From NCBI GenBank assembly GCA_964583605.1, contig CAZOWL010000006.1, positions 1 through 64,000 of the forward strand: 64,000 bases of DNA, in the 5' to 3' direction. Source of the stretch: CAZOWL01 sp964583605 (GTDB lineage: Bacteria; Pseudomonadota; Gammaproteobacteria; Chromatiales; Chromatiaceae). Shown here piece after piece: positions 33,629-42,583 of the stretch. The notes under the pieces are model-generated. The model ran no database searches, had not been told where the DNA came from, and was given only the letters and a program-made list of their open reading frames with translations. Numbering within the stretch: the first letter of the stretch is position 1; every line of letters begins with the position of its first letter. The translations under genes were made by a program, and so were the position numbers.

Positions 33629-36600
33629 TCAGTCGTCCACCTCGGCGTCCAGCGCGCCAAGCCAGCCAAGATCATCGAGGATGGCGTAGACGGCCGGGAC
33701 CAGAAAGAGCGCGGCGATCGTCGCGGCGCTGAGGCCGAAGGCCAAGCTGGCTGCCAACGGGATCAGGATCTGGGCCTGCAGGCTCTTCTCGAGCAACAGC
33801 GGCGTTAGGCCAGCCACGGTCGTGATCGAGGTCAGCAGGATCGGGCGGAACCGGGCACGGGCAGCCTGCTTCGCCGCATCGGATACACAGATCCCCTGAG
33901 CGCGCGCGGCGCGGATGAAGACGACAAGCAGGATGGAATCGTTGACCACCACGCCGAACAGCGAGGCCATGCCGACAATGCTCGGCATGGTCAGATCGAG
34001 CCGCAACGCCATATGGCCGAAGACGACGCCGATCAGCGCCGTCGGGATCACGACCATCACAGTCAGGGGTGCCAGATAGCCGCGGAACTGCAGGGCGAGC
34101 AGCATGTAGACGCCGATCAGCCCGAGTAGCACGTTGCGCACGATCGACTGCCCGGTCTTCGCAGACTCCTTGCTCTCGCCTTGCACGTCAAAACGCAGAT
34201 CCGGGTAGCGCGCCAACAGGTCGGGGATGAGCTCGGCCCGCGCCAGACCGAGCAGCTCCTGGGCATTGGCCGTGTCGCGGTCGATCTCACCCTGGATGGT
34301 GACGGCGCGACGGCCGTCCACCCGATGGATCCGCGCCCAGCCGCGGACCTCCTCGATCTCGGCGACCACGGACAAAGGCACCAAGGCACCGTCGGGGCCC
34401 ATGACGGTGAAGGCCTCCAGGTCTTCCGGGCCGGTACGATCGCCGGCGGCGATGCGCAGGTTGACCTCGTAAGTCTCCGGGCCAACCGGGAATTCGTCGA
34501 CCTTGATGCCCTGGAAGGCGCCGTGGACCTGGTCCGCCACGGCACGGGCGTCCAGGCCCAGCACATCGGCACCGGGCTTCAGGCGCAGGCGGTACTCGCG
34601 CTTACCGGGACGAAGATCGTCGCTCAGGTCCTGCACGCCGGCGAAGCGGTTGAGCCAGGCCTGAAGCTCGTTCGATGCGGCCTTGAGCCGGTCGAGGTCA
34701 TCGCCGATCAGGCGCAGATCGATCGGGCGACCGCCGGGGCCAATGGCCGGCTCGGTGAACTTGATCGAGATGACGTCGGCCAGGTCGCCGGTCTCGGTGC
34801 GCCAGACGTTCAGGAATTCTGCGAGACGGGCGTCGCGTATCTCGGCACCGAGCAGATCGACGACGACGCGTGCCACATGAGGTCCGCTCTCGAAGGCGTC
34901 AGGGTTCTGCCCGTAGATCACCGCGACGTTGCGCACCAGGTCTTGCCGCTCTGGTTGGCGCGGGCGGAAGCGGTCATTCGCCCGGGCCAGGGCAGCCTGC
35001 AACGCATGCACGACCTGCTCGGTGCGCTCGAGCGGCGTCCCCTGCGGCAACAGTACGCGCGCCTCGACGACGTCGCCGTCGAGATCCGGGAAACCGACGA
35101 ACTTGAGCTGGCCGCCAACCGGCATCGCTATTGCGAAAATAAGCAGCATCAGCACCAGGCCGAGCGTGAGGTAGCGGAAGTCTACGGCGCGGTCTAGCAA
35201 CGGGCCGAACGCGCGGTCGCGCAGCGCATCGAAGGCATCTGCGAAGCCCTGGCGGAATCGCGACGGCGCCCGCTGTCGGCTGTGGGCCAGGGCGTGATTG
35301 AGATGATGGGGCAGGATCCAAAAGGCCTCGAGCAGACTGACCGATAGCACGAGGATGAGCACCATGGGCATGATGCGCAGGATCTGCCCCATCTCGCCGG
35401 TGATGAAGGCGATCGAGCCGAACACCAGCAGAGTCGTGGCGAACGACGACAGAATGCCCGGCGAGACCTGACGCACGCCGTCGATCGCTGCGTGTGCGGG
35501 ACCCTCCCCCGCGGCCATCCGCGCGGCGATGTTCTCAGCGATGACAATGGCATCATCCATCAATAGGCCCACGCCGATCAGCAGGCCGACCATCGAGATC
35601 ATGTTGATCGTGATGCCGAGGACTGGCATCAGGAACAAGGCCCCGAGGAAGGAGACCGGCAGCCCCATGGTTACCCAGAAGCTGTAGCGGTACCCAAAGA
35701 ACAGCCACAGGATCAGGAACACCAGCAGCAGCCCTTGGGCGCCGTTGCGCGTCAGCATCGTGAGGCGATCCTGCACGACCGAGGCCCGATCCTGGGTCAG
35801 GTGCAAGGCGACGCCGCTCGGCGCCTGGGCGCGCTCGGCCTCGACGAAGTCGCGCACCGAGCGGTGAACCTGCAGGATGTCCTGCGAGCGGATCTTGGCT
35901 ATGTTCAGCAATGCCGCCCGTTTCCCGTTGAACAGGATCTTGTCTTCGTTGCGGTCGAAGCGGTCCTCGATCGCGGCGATCTCGCCGAGCCGAATCGCCG
36001 CTCCCGTGCGGCCCGAGATCACGATCAGGTCATGGAAGGCCTCGGCGCTCTTGCGCTGATCGTCGAAGCGCAGCAAGAGGTCCTCGTCGCTCCCCTCGAG
36101 CCGGCCGACTGGGGTGCCGACGCTGTGGCGGGCGACGGCCGTGGCGATGTCTGCGGCCGACAGGCCATACTGGCGCAGGCGCCAGGCCGGCACCTCGATG
36201 CGGATGTGGTGATCCGAGAAGCCGCCGATCTCGACCTCAGCCACACCGGTCTCAGCCATCAGGCGGTCGCGCAGATTCTCGGCATAGGCCTTGAGCGCGA
36301 CCGGGTCATCGGGGCCGGTGACAGCGATCGCGATCACCGGCTCGGTGCGGTTGAGCTCCTCGATCACCGGCGGCTCGGTCTCCTCGGGAAGCTCGTCGAT
36401 CGCGTCGATCTCGGACTTGATGTCGTCGAGGAAGCGCATCATGTCCGCACCCTCGCGCATCACCGCCGTGGCGGTCCCGAGGCCCTCGCGGGCGTCGCAG
36501 CGTAGCTCGTCGAGGTCGGTGATGCCCTCCAGGGCCTCCTCCAGGCGGCGGCAGACGGCGTCCTCGACCTCGTCAGGCGTCGCCCCGCGGTAGACGACGC

Positions 36601-36736
36601 GCACCTCGACCTCGTCGTTCTGGACCTCGGGCAATGTCTCACGCTGCAGTCCCGGCAGCGCCACCAGGCCGAGGATCAAGATCGCGGCCATCAGCAGATT
36701 GGCCGCCGTCTGGTGGCGGGCGAACCAGGCGATCAA
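33629..36736 (-). CDS. RND-family efflux transporter, inner-membrane subunit
   Basis: The 1035-residue protein has the AcrB/CusA-like plan: helix 1 (TAANLLMAAILILGLVALP), a large periplasmic domain with VRVVYRGATPDEVEDAVCRR, the GVGLLMDDAIVIAENIAARM proton-relay helix, and a repeated second half with SLFGVVVNDSILLVVF. It would pump hydrophobic or toxic compounds out of the cell using the proton gradient with a membrane-fusion protein and an outer-membrane channel. It overlaps the adaptor gene by 4 nt (ATGA). No outer-membrane factor is adjacent. The substrate is unknown. Confidence 0.9.
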   Translation of the reverse strand: MIAWFARHQTAANLLMAAILILGLVALPGLQRETLPEVQNDEVEVRVVYRGATPDEVEDAVCRRLEEALEGITDLDELRCDAREGLGTATAVMREGADMMRFLDDIKSEIDAIDELPEETEPPVIEELNRTEPVIAIAVTGPDDPVALKAYAENLRDRLMAETGVAEVEIGGFSDHHIRIEVPAWRLRQYGLSAADIATAVARHSVGTPVGRLEGSDEDLLLRFDDQRKSAEAFHDLIVISGRTGAAIRLGEIAAIEDRFDRNEDKILFNGKRAALLNIAKIRSQDILQVHRSVRDFVEAERAQAPSGVALHLTQDRASVVQDRLTMLTRNGAQGLLLVFLILWLFFGYRYSFWVTMGLPVSFLGALFLMPVLGITINMISMVGLLIGVGLLMDDAIVIAENIAARMAAGEGPAHAAIDGVRQVSPGILSSFATTLLVFGSIAFITGEMGQILRIMPMVLILVLSVSLLEAFWILPHHLNHALAHSRQRAPSRFRQGFADAFDALRDRAFGPLLDRAVDFRYLTLGLVLMLLIFAIAMPVGGQLKFVGFPDLDGDVVEARVLLPQGTPLERTEQVVHALQAALARANDRFRPRQPERQDLVRNVAVIYGQNPDAFESGPHVARVVVDLLGAEIRDARLAEFLNVWRTETGDLADVISIKFTEPAIGPGGRPIDLRLIGDDLDRLKAASNELQAWLNRFAGVQDLSDDLRPGKREYRLRLKPGADVLGLDARAVADQVHGAFQGIKVDEFPVGPETYEVNLRIAAGDRTGPEDLEAFTVMGPDGALVPLSVVAEIEEVRGWARIHRVDGRRAVTIQGEIDRDTANAQELLGLARAELIPDLLARYPDLRFDVQGESKESAKTGQSIVRNVLLGLIGVYMLLALQFRGYLAPLTVMVVIPTALIGVVFGHMALRLDLTMPSIVGMASLFGVVVNDSILLVVFIRAARAQGICVSDAAKQAARARFRPILLTSITTVAGLTPLLLEKSLQAQILIPLAASLAFGLSAATIAALFLVPAVYAILDDLGWLGALDAEVDD

Positions 36737-38052
36737 GAGGCCGCTCCGAGCGCCCGCAGCGACTCGCTCAGCGTCTTATCGAGCTCGACCTGCAGCAGCA
36801 TGCCCTCGACGGCCGGGATCAGGTCCGACACCACGACGCGCTCGCCGGGCTCGAGCCCCGCGCTGATCACGCTGATCGCGTTCTGCGAATAGAGCACCTC
36901 GACCGAGCGTTGGCGCAGACGGTCGTCGGCGCCGGCGACATAGACATGACCGTCTCGTACCGCCGAGCGCGGTACGACCAGACGCTGCGTGTGGCTCTTG
37001 CCGCGCAGCACGACCTGCACGAACATGCCTTTCCAGAGCGGTGGCCGGTAGCCCGGCCTGACCTTGTCGAACGGGCGATCCACGGCCACGACGACGCCCA
37101 TCGTGCGCGTCTGGGGGTCGACGGTATCGTCGAATCGCACGAACTCTGCCTGCCACTCGGCGACATGGTTGCCGAGATCGAGCCGTACCGCGGGGTCGAG
37201 CCGGATGACCTCGAGAATCTGCTCGCTGAGGCGGGTTGCGTCAACGGCGATCTCGGGCCGGCCGAGAAACAACCGGCGCAGCGCCGACATCGCCACCTGC
37301 GCCTCGATCTCGACGCGATCGACCGAGTCCCCCTGGACCAGGGTCTGACCGGCCGGGACGAACTGGTCGGTCTCGACGGCAAGATTGGCGACCCGCATGT
37401 CGAACGGCGCGCGGATCACGGTGTGCTCGAGGTCCCGCTCGGCCCGGGCTGCCTTGGCCTCTAGGAGCTGGCGCTGCGCGGGGATCAGCGCCAAGGTGTT
37501 CTTCAGGCCCTGCACGGCGTTGCGGGTGGCGAGCAGCGTGCGCTCGGCCTGATCGACGGCGCTCTGCGAGGTGGTGCCCTGCTCCACGAGTCGTTGATTG
37601 CGCTCGAGGTCCTGGCGAGTCAGCTCCAGATTGCGCTCTTCGATCGCCAGCGAGGCCTTCGCGTTCTGCGCTCGGACCTCGAGCTCGGCCAGCTCGGCAC
37701 GTGCTTGGGCCAGTGCTAGCTCGTAGTCAGTCGGATCGATCTGCAACAGCTCCGTGCCTGCGGCGAGGACCTCGCCGTCGCGCAGCCGCGGGTGGATCCT
37801 GACGATCCGTCCCGACACCTGGCTCACCGCGGCCCAGACCCGGGCGGGCTTCACCGCCCCATAGCCCTCGGCGGTTGGGATCAGGTCGACCAGCGGGGCC
37901 TCGATGACGCGCACGGTACGCGTCGGCTCGCTACGGTCGGCCAGCGCCGGTGGCTCACGGCTCTGTGCCAGCCAGAACAGCACTAGCAGGCCCAGCAGCA
38001 CGGGCGGCAAGATCAAAAGCGCTCGCCAGGGTTTCGGTCGATCGGCGGTCAC
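36733..38052 (-). CDS. RND efflux membrane-fusion (adaptor) protein
   Basis: The 439-residue adaptor has an N-terminal membrane anchor (LLILPPVLLGLLVLFWLAQ), a biotinyl-like half (GYGAVKPARVWAAVSQVSGR), a long coiled-coil hairpin (LAQARAELAELEVRAQNAKA) and beta-barrel regions. This is typical of HlyD/AcrA-family periplasmic adaptors. The GTG start at 38052 with GGAG 7 nt upstream is chosen. The frame runs further into a dispersed repeat copy, giving a false extension of 46 residues (MGRGEPPPTMKRRLA...). It is the first gene of a two-gene operon with the RND pump. Confidence 0.88.
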   Translation of the reverse strand: MTADRPKPWRALLILPPVLLGLLVLFWLAQSREPPALADRSEPTRTVRVIEAPLVDLIPTAEGYGAVKPARVWAAVSQVSGRIVRIHPRLRDGEVLAAGTELLQIDPTDYELALAQARAELAELEVRAQNAKASLAIEERNLELTRQDLERNQRLVEQGTTSQSAVDQAERTLLATRNAVQGLKNTLALIPAQRQLLEAKAARAERDLEHTVIRAPFDMRVANLAVETDQFVPAGQTLVQGDSVDRVEIEAQVAMSALRRLFLGRPEIAVDATRLSEQILEVIRLDPAVRLDLGNHVAEWQAEFVRFDDTVDPQTRTMGVVVAVDRPFDKVRPGYRPPLWKGMFVQVVLRGKSHTQRLVVPRSAVRDGHVYVAGADDRLRQRSVEVLYSQNAISVISAGLEPGERVVVSDLIPAVEGMLLQVELDKTLSESLRALGAAS

Positions 38053-38072
38053 TGTTCGGCTCCGGTCAGGCG

Positions 38073-38199
38073 CTACTATGACATTCGCGAAGCAGGTTCG
38101 CTCCCTCGCCCTCTGGGAGAGGGTTGGGGTGAGGGAACGATCAGGGGCGAGGCGACGTTTCATGGTCGGGGGTGGCTCGCCTCGCCCCATGATCGTGAG
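38073..38199 (-). repeat. Dispersed repeat, full copy
   Basis: This near-consensus copy in minus orientation lies 20 bp in front of the adaptor start codon. Any promoter for the efflux operon must lie within it or beyond it. The 397 bp that follow (38200-38597) hold no supported gene. Confidence 0.9.
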
Positions 38200-38597
38200 T
38201 CGAGGGCGGCCTCGGTTGGGCGAAGCCGCTCGCGCAAGAGGAAGCCGGCCTCACCCTCGCCGGGCCTGCCCGACATGAGGGACGCGGTTGTAGTCCCCGA
38301 TCAGCTTACCGAACCGGTCTCGGCACAGTCAGGGCTGGCACGCCCACGAGACAACGGCGGCAGGATCTGGCTCGCCCGGCGCGGATTGTTCTGCGAAGGC
38401 CTAGACGCAAGACGTGAGCGACAACCGCTGTTCCCGCTTTCGGACCGGCGAGCCGGAGCTCTTCGGATGCTCGCTGGAGGCGGGAGGTTTGAGGCCTTCT
38501 CCAGGATCAGGGCTCGCACCCCGCACCTCGCCCAGACGAGTCGCGCCATCAGCGCGCGGCATGACTCATGCGTCGCGCCGCTGCAGCGAATCCTCGT
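38200..38597. other. Intergenic stretch without a supported gene
   Basis: Only short, overlapping Arg/Ser-rich frames occur, with no ribosome site or domain. It separates the efflux operon (leftward) from the 3' end of the small Cys-containing protein gene. Confidence 0.5.
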
Positions 38598-39008
38598 TTA
38601 GAGATACCGCCGCCAATGCTCGGGACGGTGGTCCCGCAGCGAGTGATCGAGCTGCTCGTAGCGGGTTGCGAAGACCTTCTTCGTGCAGTCGGCTTGATTA
38701 TGGTCGCAGCAGCAATTGGCCCGGATGGTGTCTTCGGTGTAGTACCAAAGCGCGCGCTTGATCCGGTAGGTCAGGCGGGCATCGATGTGCAGGCCCAGCT
38801 CCTCGAGCGCCTTCTCGATCTCCTCGAGCTTGGTGTGGTGGAGATCGTAGGTGACCTTGAGCTGGTGTGGCGTCATCGGATGCGCCTCCACGATGCCCTG
38901 CAAGCCAATAAGATGGGTCGCAGCCGTCCCTGCCTGGTTCGGGTTCGGATGCAAGGGATCGAAGGGGATGTGGCGCTGTTTGAAGCGATCGTCGTCGTCG
39001 ATATCCAT
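38598..39008 (-). CDS. Small conserved-looking protein with Cys cluster, unknown
   Basis: This 136-residue acidic protein starts MDIDDDDRFKQRHIPFDPLH. A helical part (QLKVTYDLHHTKLEEIEKAL) and RLTYRIKRALWYYTEDTIRA precede a cysteine cluster, NCCCDHNQADC, and a Tyr/His/Arg-rich end. The His and Cys set could hold a metal, perhaps zinc or an iron-sulfur centre, but this is a guess. HTKLEEIEKALEELG recalls the second half of an HMA-like fold. It follows prmC on the same strand after 45 AT-rich bases. No family is recognised. Confidence 0.6.
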   Translation of the reverse strand: MDIDDDDRFKQRHIPFDPLHPNPNQAGTAATHLIGLQGIVEAHPMTPHQLKVTYDLHHTKLEEIEKALEELGLHIDARLTYRIKRALWYYTEDTIRANCCCDHNQADCTKKVFATRYEQLDHSLRDHRPEHWRRYL

Positions 39009-39053
39009 GGCGGCGGTATGCTAATACAAGATACAGAATATTAACTATTTAAT

Positions 39054-39908
39054 TTATTGATTCTTTGGGCTCAGTGCATAAGTCACTCGTTCCAGCCCCG
39101 CGAGATCGCAGCGGGTGTCGACACCGACGTAGCCTGCCTCAGCCAGGAGCCGGCGAGCGGCTGGACCCTGATCGGCGCCATGCTCGATGGCGAGCAAGCC
39201 GCCAGGACGTAGCGCAATGCGGGCGTTGGCGATGATCTGGCGGATCGCGACGAGCCCATCGGGCCCGGCTGCGAGCGCCGCTCGGGGCTCATAGGGTAGA
39301 CCTCCGCGAGCCAGGTGCGGATCGCCGTCGCGGACGTAGGGAGGGTTGCTCAGCAGCGCATCGACCTTGGCGGGACCAAACGGCCTGAGCCAGTCCGCTC
39401 GCAGCAGATGGACATTGCCGAGGCCCAGGCGGGTGACATTCGCGGACGCGACGGCGAGGGTCTCGGCGGAGATGTCGGTTGCGATGATCTGCCATCGTGG
39501 ACGCTCCCGGGCGAGCGCAGCGGCCACGGCACCGCTGCCGGTCCCAAGATCGGCGATGCAGAGCGGGGCATCGGCAGATAGACGCTCGAGGGCCACCTCG
39601 ACGAGCTGCTCTGTCTCCGGTCGCGGGATCAGGGTCGCGGGGCTGACCTGTAGCTCGAGTGTCCAAAAGGACTGTCGCCCGCGGATATAGGCCATCGGCT
39701 CGCCCGACGCGCGACGCGCCAACAGACCGCTGTAGGCGTCGAGCTCCGCCTCCGCGAGGGGCCGGTCAGGCCAGGTCAGGATCTGGGTGCGAGTGAGGCC
39801 AGCGGCGAATGCGAGCAGAAGCTCAGCCTCGAGCCGCGGGGCGGCCTCAGGCAGATATCTAAGCCGGCCGATCCCTGCGGCGACGGCGGTCGCGATCGTA
39901 TTGGCCAT
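39054..39908 (-). CDS. prmC: Release factor glutamine methyltransferase PrmC
   Basis: The 284-residue enzyme carries the SAM-binding loop (IADLGTGSGAVAAALA) and the catalytic NPPY in LLSNPPYVRDGDPHL, together with YIRGRQSFWTLEL and RPETEQLVE of the family. It methylates the glutamine of the GGQ motif of RF1 and RF2, which the gene just upstream (prfA) encodes; this pairing is standard. Only 20 nt separate it from prfA. The start at 39908 is preferred; 26 upstream codons are open but Arg/Pro-rich. Confidence 0.95.
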   Translation of the reverse strand: MANTIATAVAAGIGRLRYLPEAAPRLEAELLLAFAAGLTRTQILTWPDRPLAEAELDAYSGLLARRASGEPMAYIRGRQSFWTLELQVSPATLIPRPETEQLVEVALERLSADAPLCIADLGTGSGAVAAALARERPRWQIIATDISAETLAVASANVTRLGLGNVHLLRADWLRPFGPAKVDALLSNPPYVRDGDPHLARGGLPYEPRAALAAGPDGLVAIRQIIANARIALRPGGLLAIEHGADQGPAARRLLAEAGYVGVDTRCDLAGLERVTYALSPKNQ

Positions 39909-39927
39909 GGTGCCGTGCGCGCGGGGC

Positions 39928-41007
39928 TCAGGCCGCCGACATGGCGGCAAGCTGCTCGGCCTGATATTCCTCGAGGAGCGGGTCAATCACTTGATCGAGC
40001 TGCCCGGTCATGATCTCGTCCAGCTTATAGAGCGTCAGGTTCACGCGATGATCGGTCAGCCGGTTCTGCGGGAAATTGTAGGTGCGGATGCGCTCGGAGC
40101 GATCTCCACTGCCCACCTGTAGTCGCCGCGATTGGGCCTCGGCGTCGATCTGTGCGCTTTGCGCCTGAGACAGGAGCTTCGCCTGTAGCAGCGACATCGC
40201 CCGAGCACGATTCTTGTGCTGCGAGCGCTCGTCCTGACATTCGACGACGATCCCGCTCGGGAGATGGGTGATGCGGATCGCCGAGTCTGTCTTGTTGACA
40301 TGCTGGCCGCCAGCGCCCGAGGAGCGATAGGTGTCGATGCGCAGGTCGTTCGGATTGACGTCGATCTCATCGATCAGCTCGGCCTCGGGCAGCACGGCAA
40401 CCGTACAGGCGGAGGTGTGTACGCGCCCCTGGGACTCGGTCTCGGGTACCCTCTGAACACGGTGGGTGCCAGGCTCGAACTTGAATCGCGAGTAGACGCC
40501 GTTGCCGCTGATGCGCACGACGACCTCCTTGTAGCCGCCCTGCTCGGCCTCGCTCTCGCCGATCAGCTCCGTCGTCCAGCCGCGAAGCTCGGCATAGCGC
40601 AGGTACATACGCAGCAGGTCGCCGGCGAAGAGGGCCGCCTCGGCACCGCCGGTACCGGCTCGGATCTCGAGAAAGACGTTGCGGTGATCGTTGGGGTCCG
40701 GCGGGATCAAGAGGCGCTGCAGCGTGGGCTCCAGCTCGGCGCGCCGCCGCGCGGCGGCGTCTAGCTCCTCGCGCGCGAGCGCGGCCATCTCTGGGTCTTG
40801 GAGCAGCTCCTCGGCGGCGGTGATGTCCTGCTCGACCTGCTGGTAGCGGGCAAAGCAGCTTGCTACCGGCGCGATCTGGGCGTACTCGCGACTCAACGCG
40901 CGAAAGCGGTTCAGGTCCGATTGGGTGGCTGGATCGGCGAGCAGGGCGGTGACCTCGGTACAGCGCTCGGAGACCCGCTCCAGCTTGGAGCGGAGAGAGG
41001 CGTTCAT
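39928..41007 (-). CDS. prfA: Peptide chain release factor 1
   Basis: The 359-residue protein has the PrfA layout. RTGTGGAEAALFAGDLLRMY lies in domain 2, the stop-codon-reading region follows, and GAGGQHVNKTDSAIRI carries the GGQ loop that triggers peptide release at UAA and UAG. Length equals the family norm (about 360). It overlaps the end of hemA by 4 nt (ATGA), as in most gammaproteobacteria, and is followed by prmC. Confidence 0.97.
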   Translation of the reverse strand: MNASLRSKLERVSERCTEVTALLADPATQSDLNRFRALSREYAQIAPVASCFARYQQVEQDITAAEELLQDPEMAALAREELDAAARRRAELEPTLQRLLIPPDPNDHRNVFLEIRAGTGGAEAALFAGDLLRMYLRYAELRGWTTELIGESEAEQGGYKEVVVRISGNGVYSRFKFEPGTHRVQRVPETESQGRVHTSACTVAVLPEAELIDEIDVNPNDLRIDTYRSSGAGGQHVNKTDSAIRITHLPSGIVVECQDERSQHKNRARAMSLLQAKLLSQAQSAQIDAEAQSRRLQVGSGDRSERIRTYNFPQNRLTDHRVNLTLYKLDEIMTGQLDQVIDPLLEEYQAEQLAAMSAA

Positions 41008-42275
41008 TGCGCCGCCTTCGTCTCCTCGCTGAGCTGCAGCAGCTCGTTGGCCGCCTGCAGGAGCTCCATGTTGCCGTCTCGACCGGCCTGCCGCAGGCGC
41101 GTGCTCGGGATGTGCAGCAGCTTGTTCGTCAGGGTGTGGGCCAGGTAGCCAAGCACATCAGCGGGCGGCTTGCCGCACTCGATCTGGCGCAAGGCGCGCG
41201 CTAGCACCTCATCGCGCGCCGCCTCGGCACGCCGACGGTAGTCCTGGATGAGGCCGACGGCGTCGAGCGAGCGCAACCAGGACATGAACTCCTCGGTGTG
41301 GACATCGATGATCTCGGTGGCCTGCTCGGCCGCCTGTTGGCGCGAGCGCAGGCCCTCGTCGACGACCCCCTGCAGATCGTCGACGGTATAGAGGTAGACG
41401 TCGCTGAGCTGCCCGACCTCGGGCTCGATGTCGCGCGGCACGGCGATGTCGACCATGAAGATCGGGCGATGCTTGCGCTTCTTCAGCGCCCGCTCGACGG
41501 CGCCCTTGCCGAGGATTGGCAGCGGGCTGGCGGTCGAGGAGATGACGATATCGGCCTCCGGGAGATGGTCGACGATCTCCGTGAGCCCGATCGCGAATCC
41601 GTTGAACTGCTCGGCCAGCGAGTGAGCGCGCTCGATGGTCCGGTTCGCGACGATGATCCGCCCGAGCTGATGCTGGCGCAGGTGGCGCGCGGCGAGCTCG
41701 ATCGTCTCGCCGGCTCCGATGAGCAGCGCGGTCTGGGCCGTCAGGTCGCTGAAGATTTGACGAGCAAGGCTGACGGCGGCGAAGGCCACCGAGACAGGGC
41801 TCGACCCGATGGCCGTATCGGTACGTACCTGCTTCGCCACCGAGAAGCTGTGCTGGAATAGCCGCCCGAGCAGCTTGCCTACGGTACCGCAATCGCAGGC
41901 CGTCTGAAACGCCGTCTTCACCTGTCCCAGGATCTGCGGCTCGCCGAGCACCATCGAATCCAATCCGCTGGCGACCTGGAGCAGGTGGCGAACGGCCTGG
42001 TTGTTCACGTGCGTGTAGAGGTAAGGGGCAACACGATCGCGGCCGACGCCGTGAAAGCCTCCGAGCCAGGATCGCACCGGCTCCTCGGCCGGCGTGGTCA
42101 TCACGCAATAGATCTCGGTGCGGTTGCAGGTCGACAGGATCGCGGCCTCATCCACTCCGGGATGGTCGGTTAGGCTGCGCAACGCGCCGGCGATGATGTC
42201 TGGGCCAAAGGTAATCCGCTCGCGAATGTCGATGGGGGCTGTCTTGTGATTCAGACCAAGGGCGAGGAGGGTCAT
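41004..42275 (-). CDS. hemA: Glutamyl-tRNA reductase
   Basis: The 423-residue enzyme begins MTLLALGLNHKTAPIDIRER. It holds the catalytic Cys in ILSTCNRTEIYC, the LGEPQILGQVKTAF segment, the NADPH-binding GAGETIELAARHL and STASPLPILG, and the C-terminal dimerisation helix. It makes glutamate-1-semialdehyde from glutamyl-tRNA, the first step of C5 haem synthesis. The start at 42275 is set by the family N-terminus; earlier in-frame starts add 67 unlikely residues. It heads the hemA-prfA-prmC operon and diverges from the TPR gene. Confidence 0.97.
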   Translation of the reverse strand: MTLLALGLNHKTAPIDIRERITFGPDIIAGALRSLTDHPGVDEAAILSTCNRTEIYCVMTTPAEEPVRSWLGGFHGVGRDRVAPYLYTHVNNQAVRHLLQVASGLDSMVLGEPQILGQVKTAFQTACDCGTVGKLLGRLFQHSFSVAKQVRTDTAIGSSPVSVAFAAVSLARQIFSDLTAQTALLIGAGETIELAARHLRQHQLGRIIVANRTIERAHSLAEQFNGFAIGLTEIVDHLPEADIVISSTASPLPILGKGAVERALKKRKHRPIFMVDIAVPRDIEPEVGQLSDVYLYTVDDLQGVVDEGLRSRQQAAEQATEIIDVHTEEFMSWLRSLDAVGLIQDYRRRAEAARDEVLARALRQIECGKPPADVLGYLAHTLTNKLLHIPSTRLRQAGRDGNMELLQAANELLQLSEETKAAQ

Positions 42276-42396
42276 GGGCGGCGATGTCTGCAGGAAAAAC
42301 GCGGGTAGATTCTTCGTCATCGGCCGGTAAGATGCAAGCCGTAGAAGGCCGATGGACGGGCGGCGGCCGAGGACCTTTTTGCTTGAAAGGCCTGCC

Positions 42397-42402
42397 ATTA
42401 TA
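42397..42402 (-). promoter_or_regulatory. Candidate hemA -10 box
   Basis: On the minus strand the sequence reads TATAAT exactly, about 120 bp before the hemA start. A matching -35 at 17-18 bp is weak (GGACGG-like). It is plausible as the start of the hemA-prfA-prmC transcript. Confidence 0.4.
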
Positions 42403-42583
42403 CTAGAAAGGCGCCGCGCCCGTCCGGGCCGCCCGCTCGCATGAGCGGGCGGTCTCCGCGCGTGGCTGCGCAGCACCGGTGCCGGATGCTTGGCTCAGGC
42501 GGGAGCGATCCGGCGTTCGGCGATTCTACGCGGCGCTGCTACTAGCGCTCCCTACAGTCCGCGCTTCGGATAATCTGCTCCCT

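Noticed and set aside
38053..38190. N-terminal extension of the RND adaptor and similar peptides (LALWERVGVRERS, LTPTLSQRARERT)
   Set aside because: These peptides are translations of the dispersed repeat in different frames and recur wherever a copy lies. They are not protein domains.
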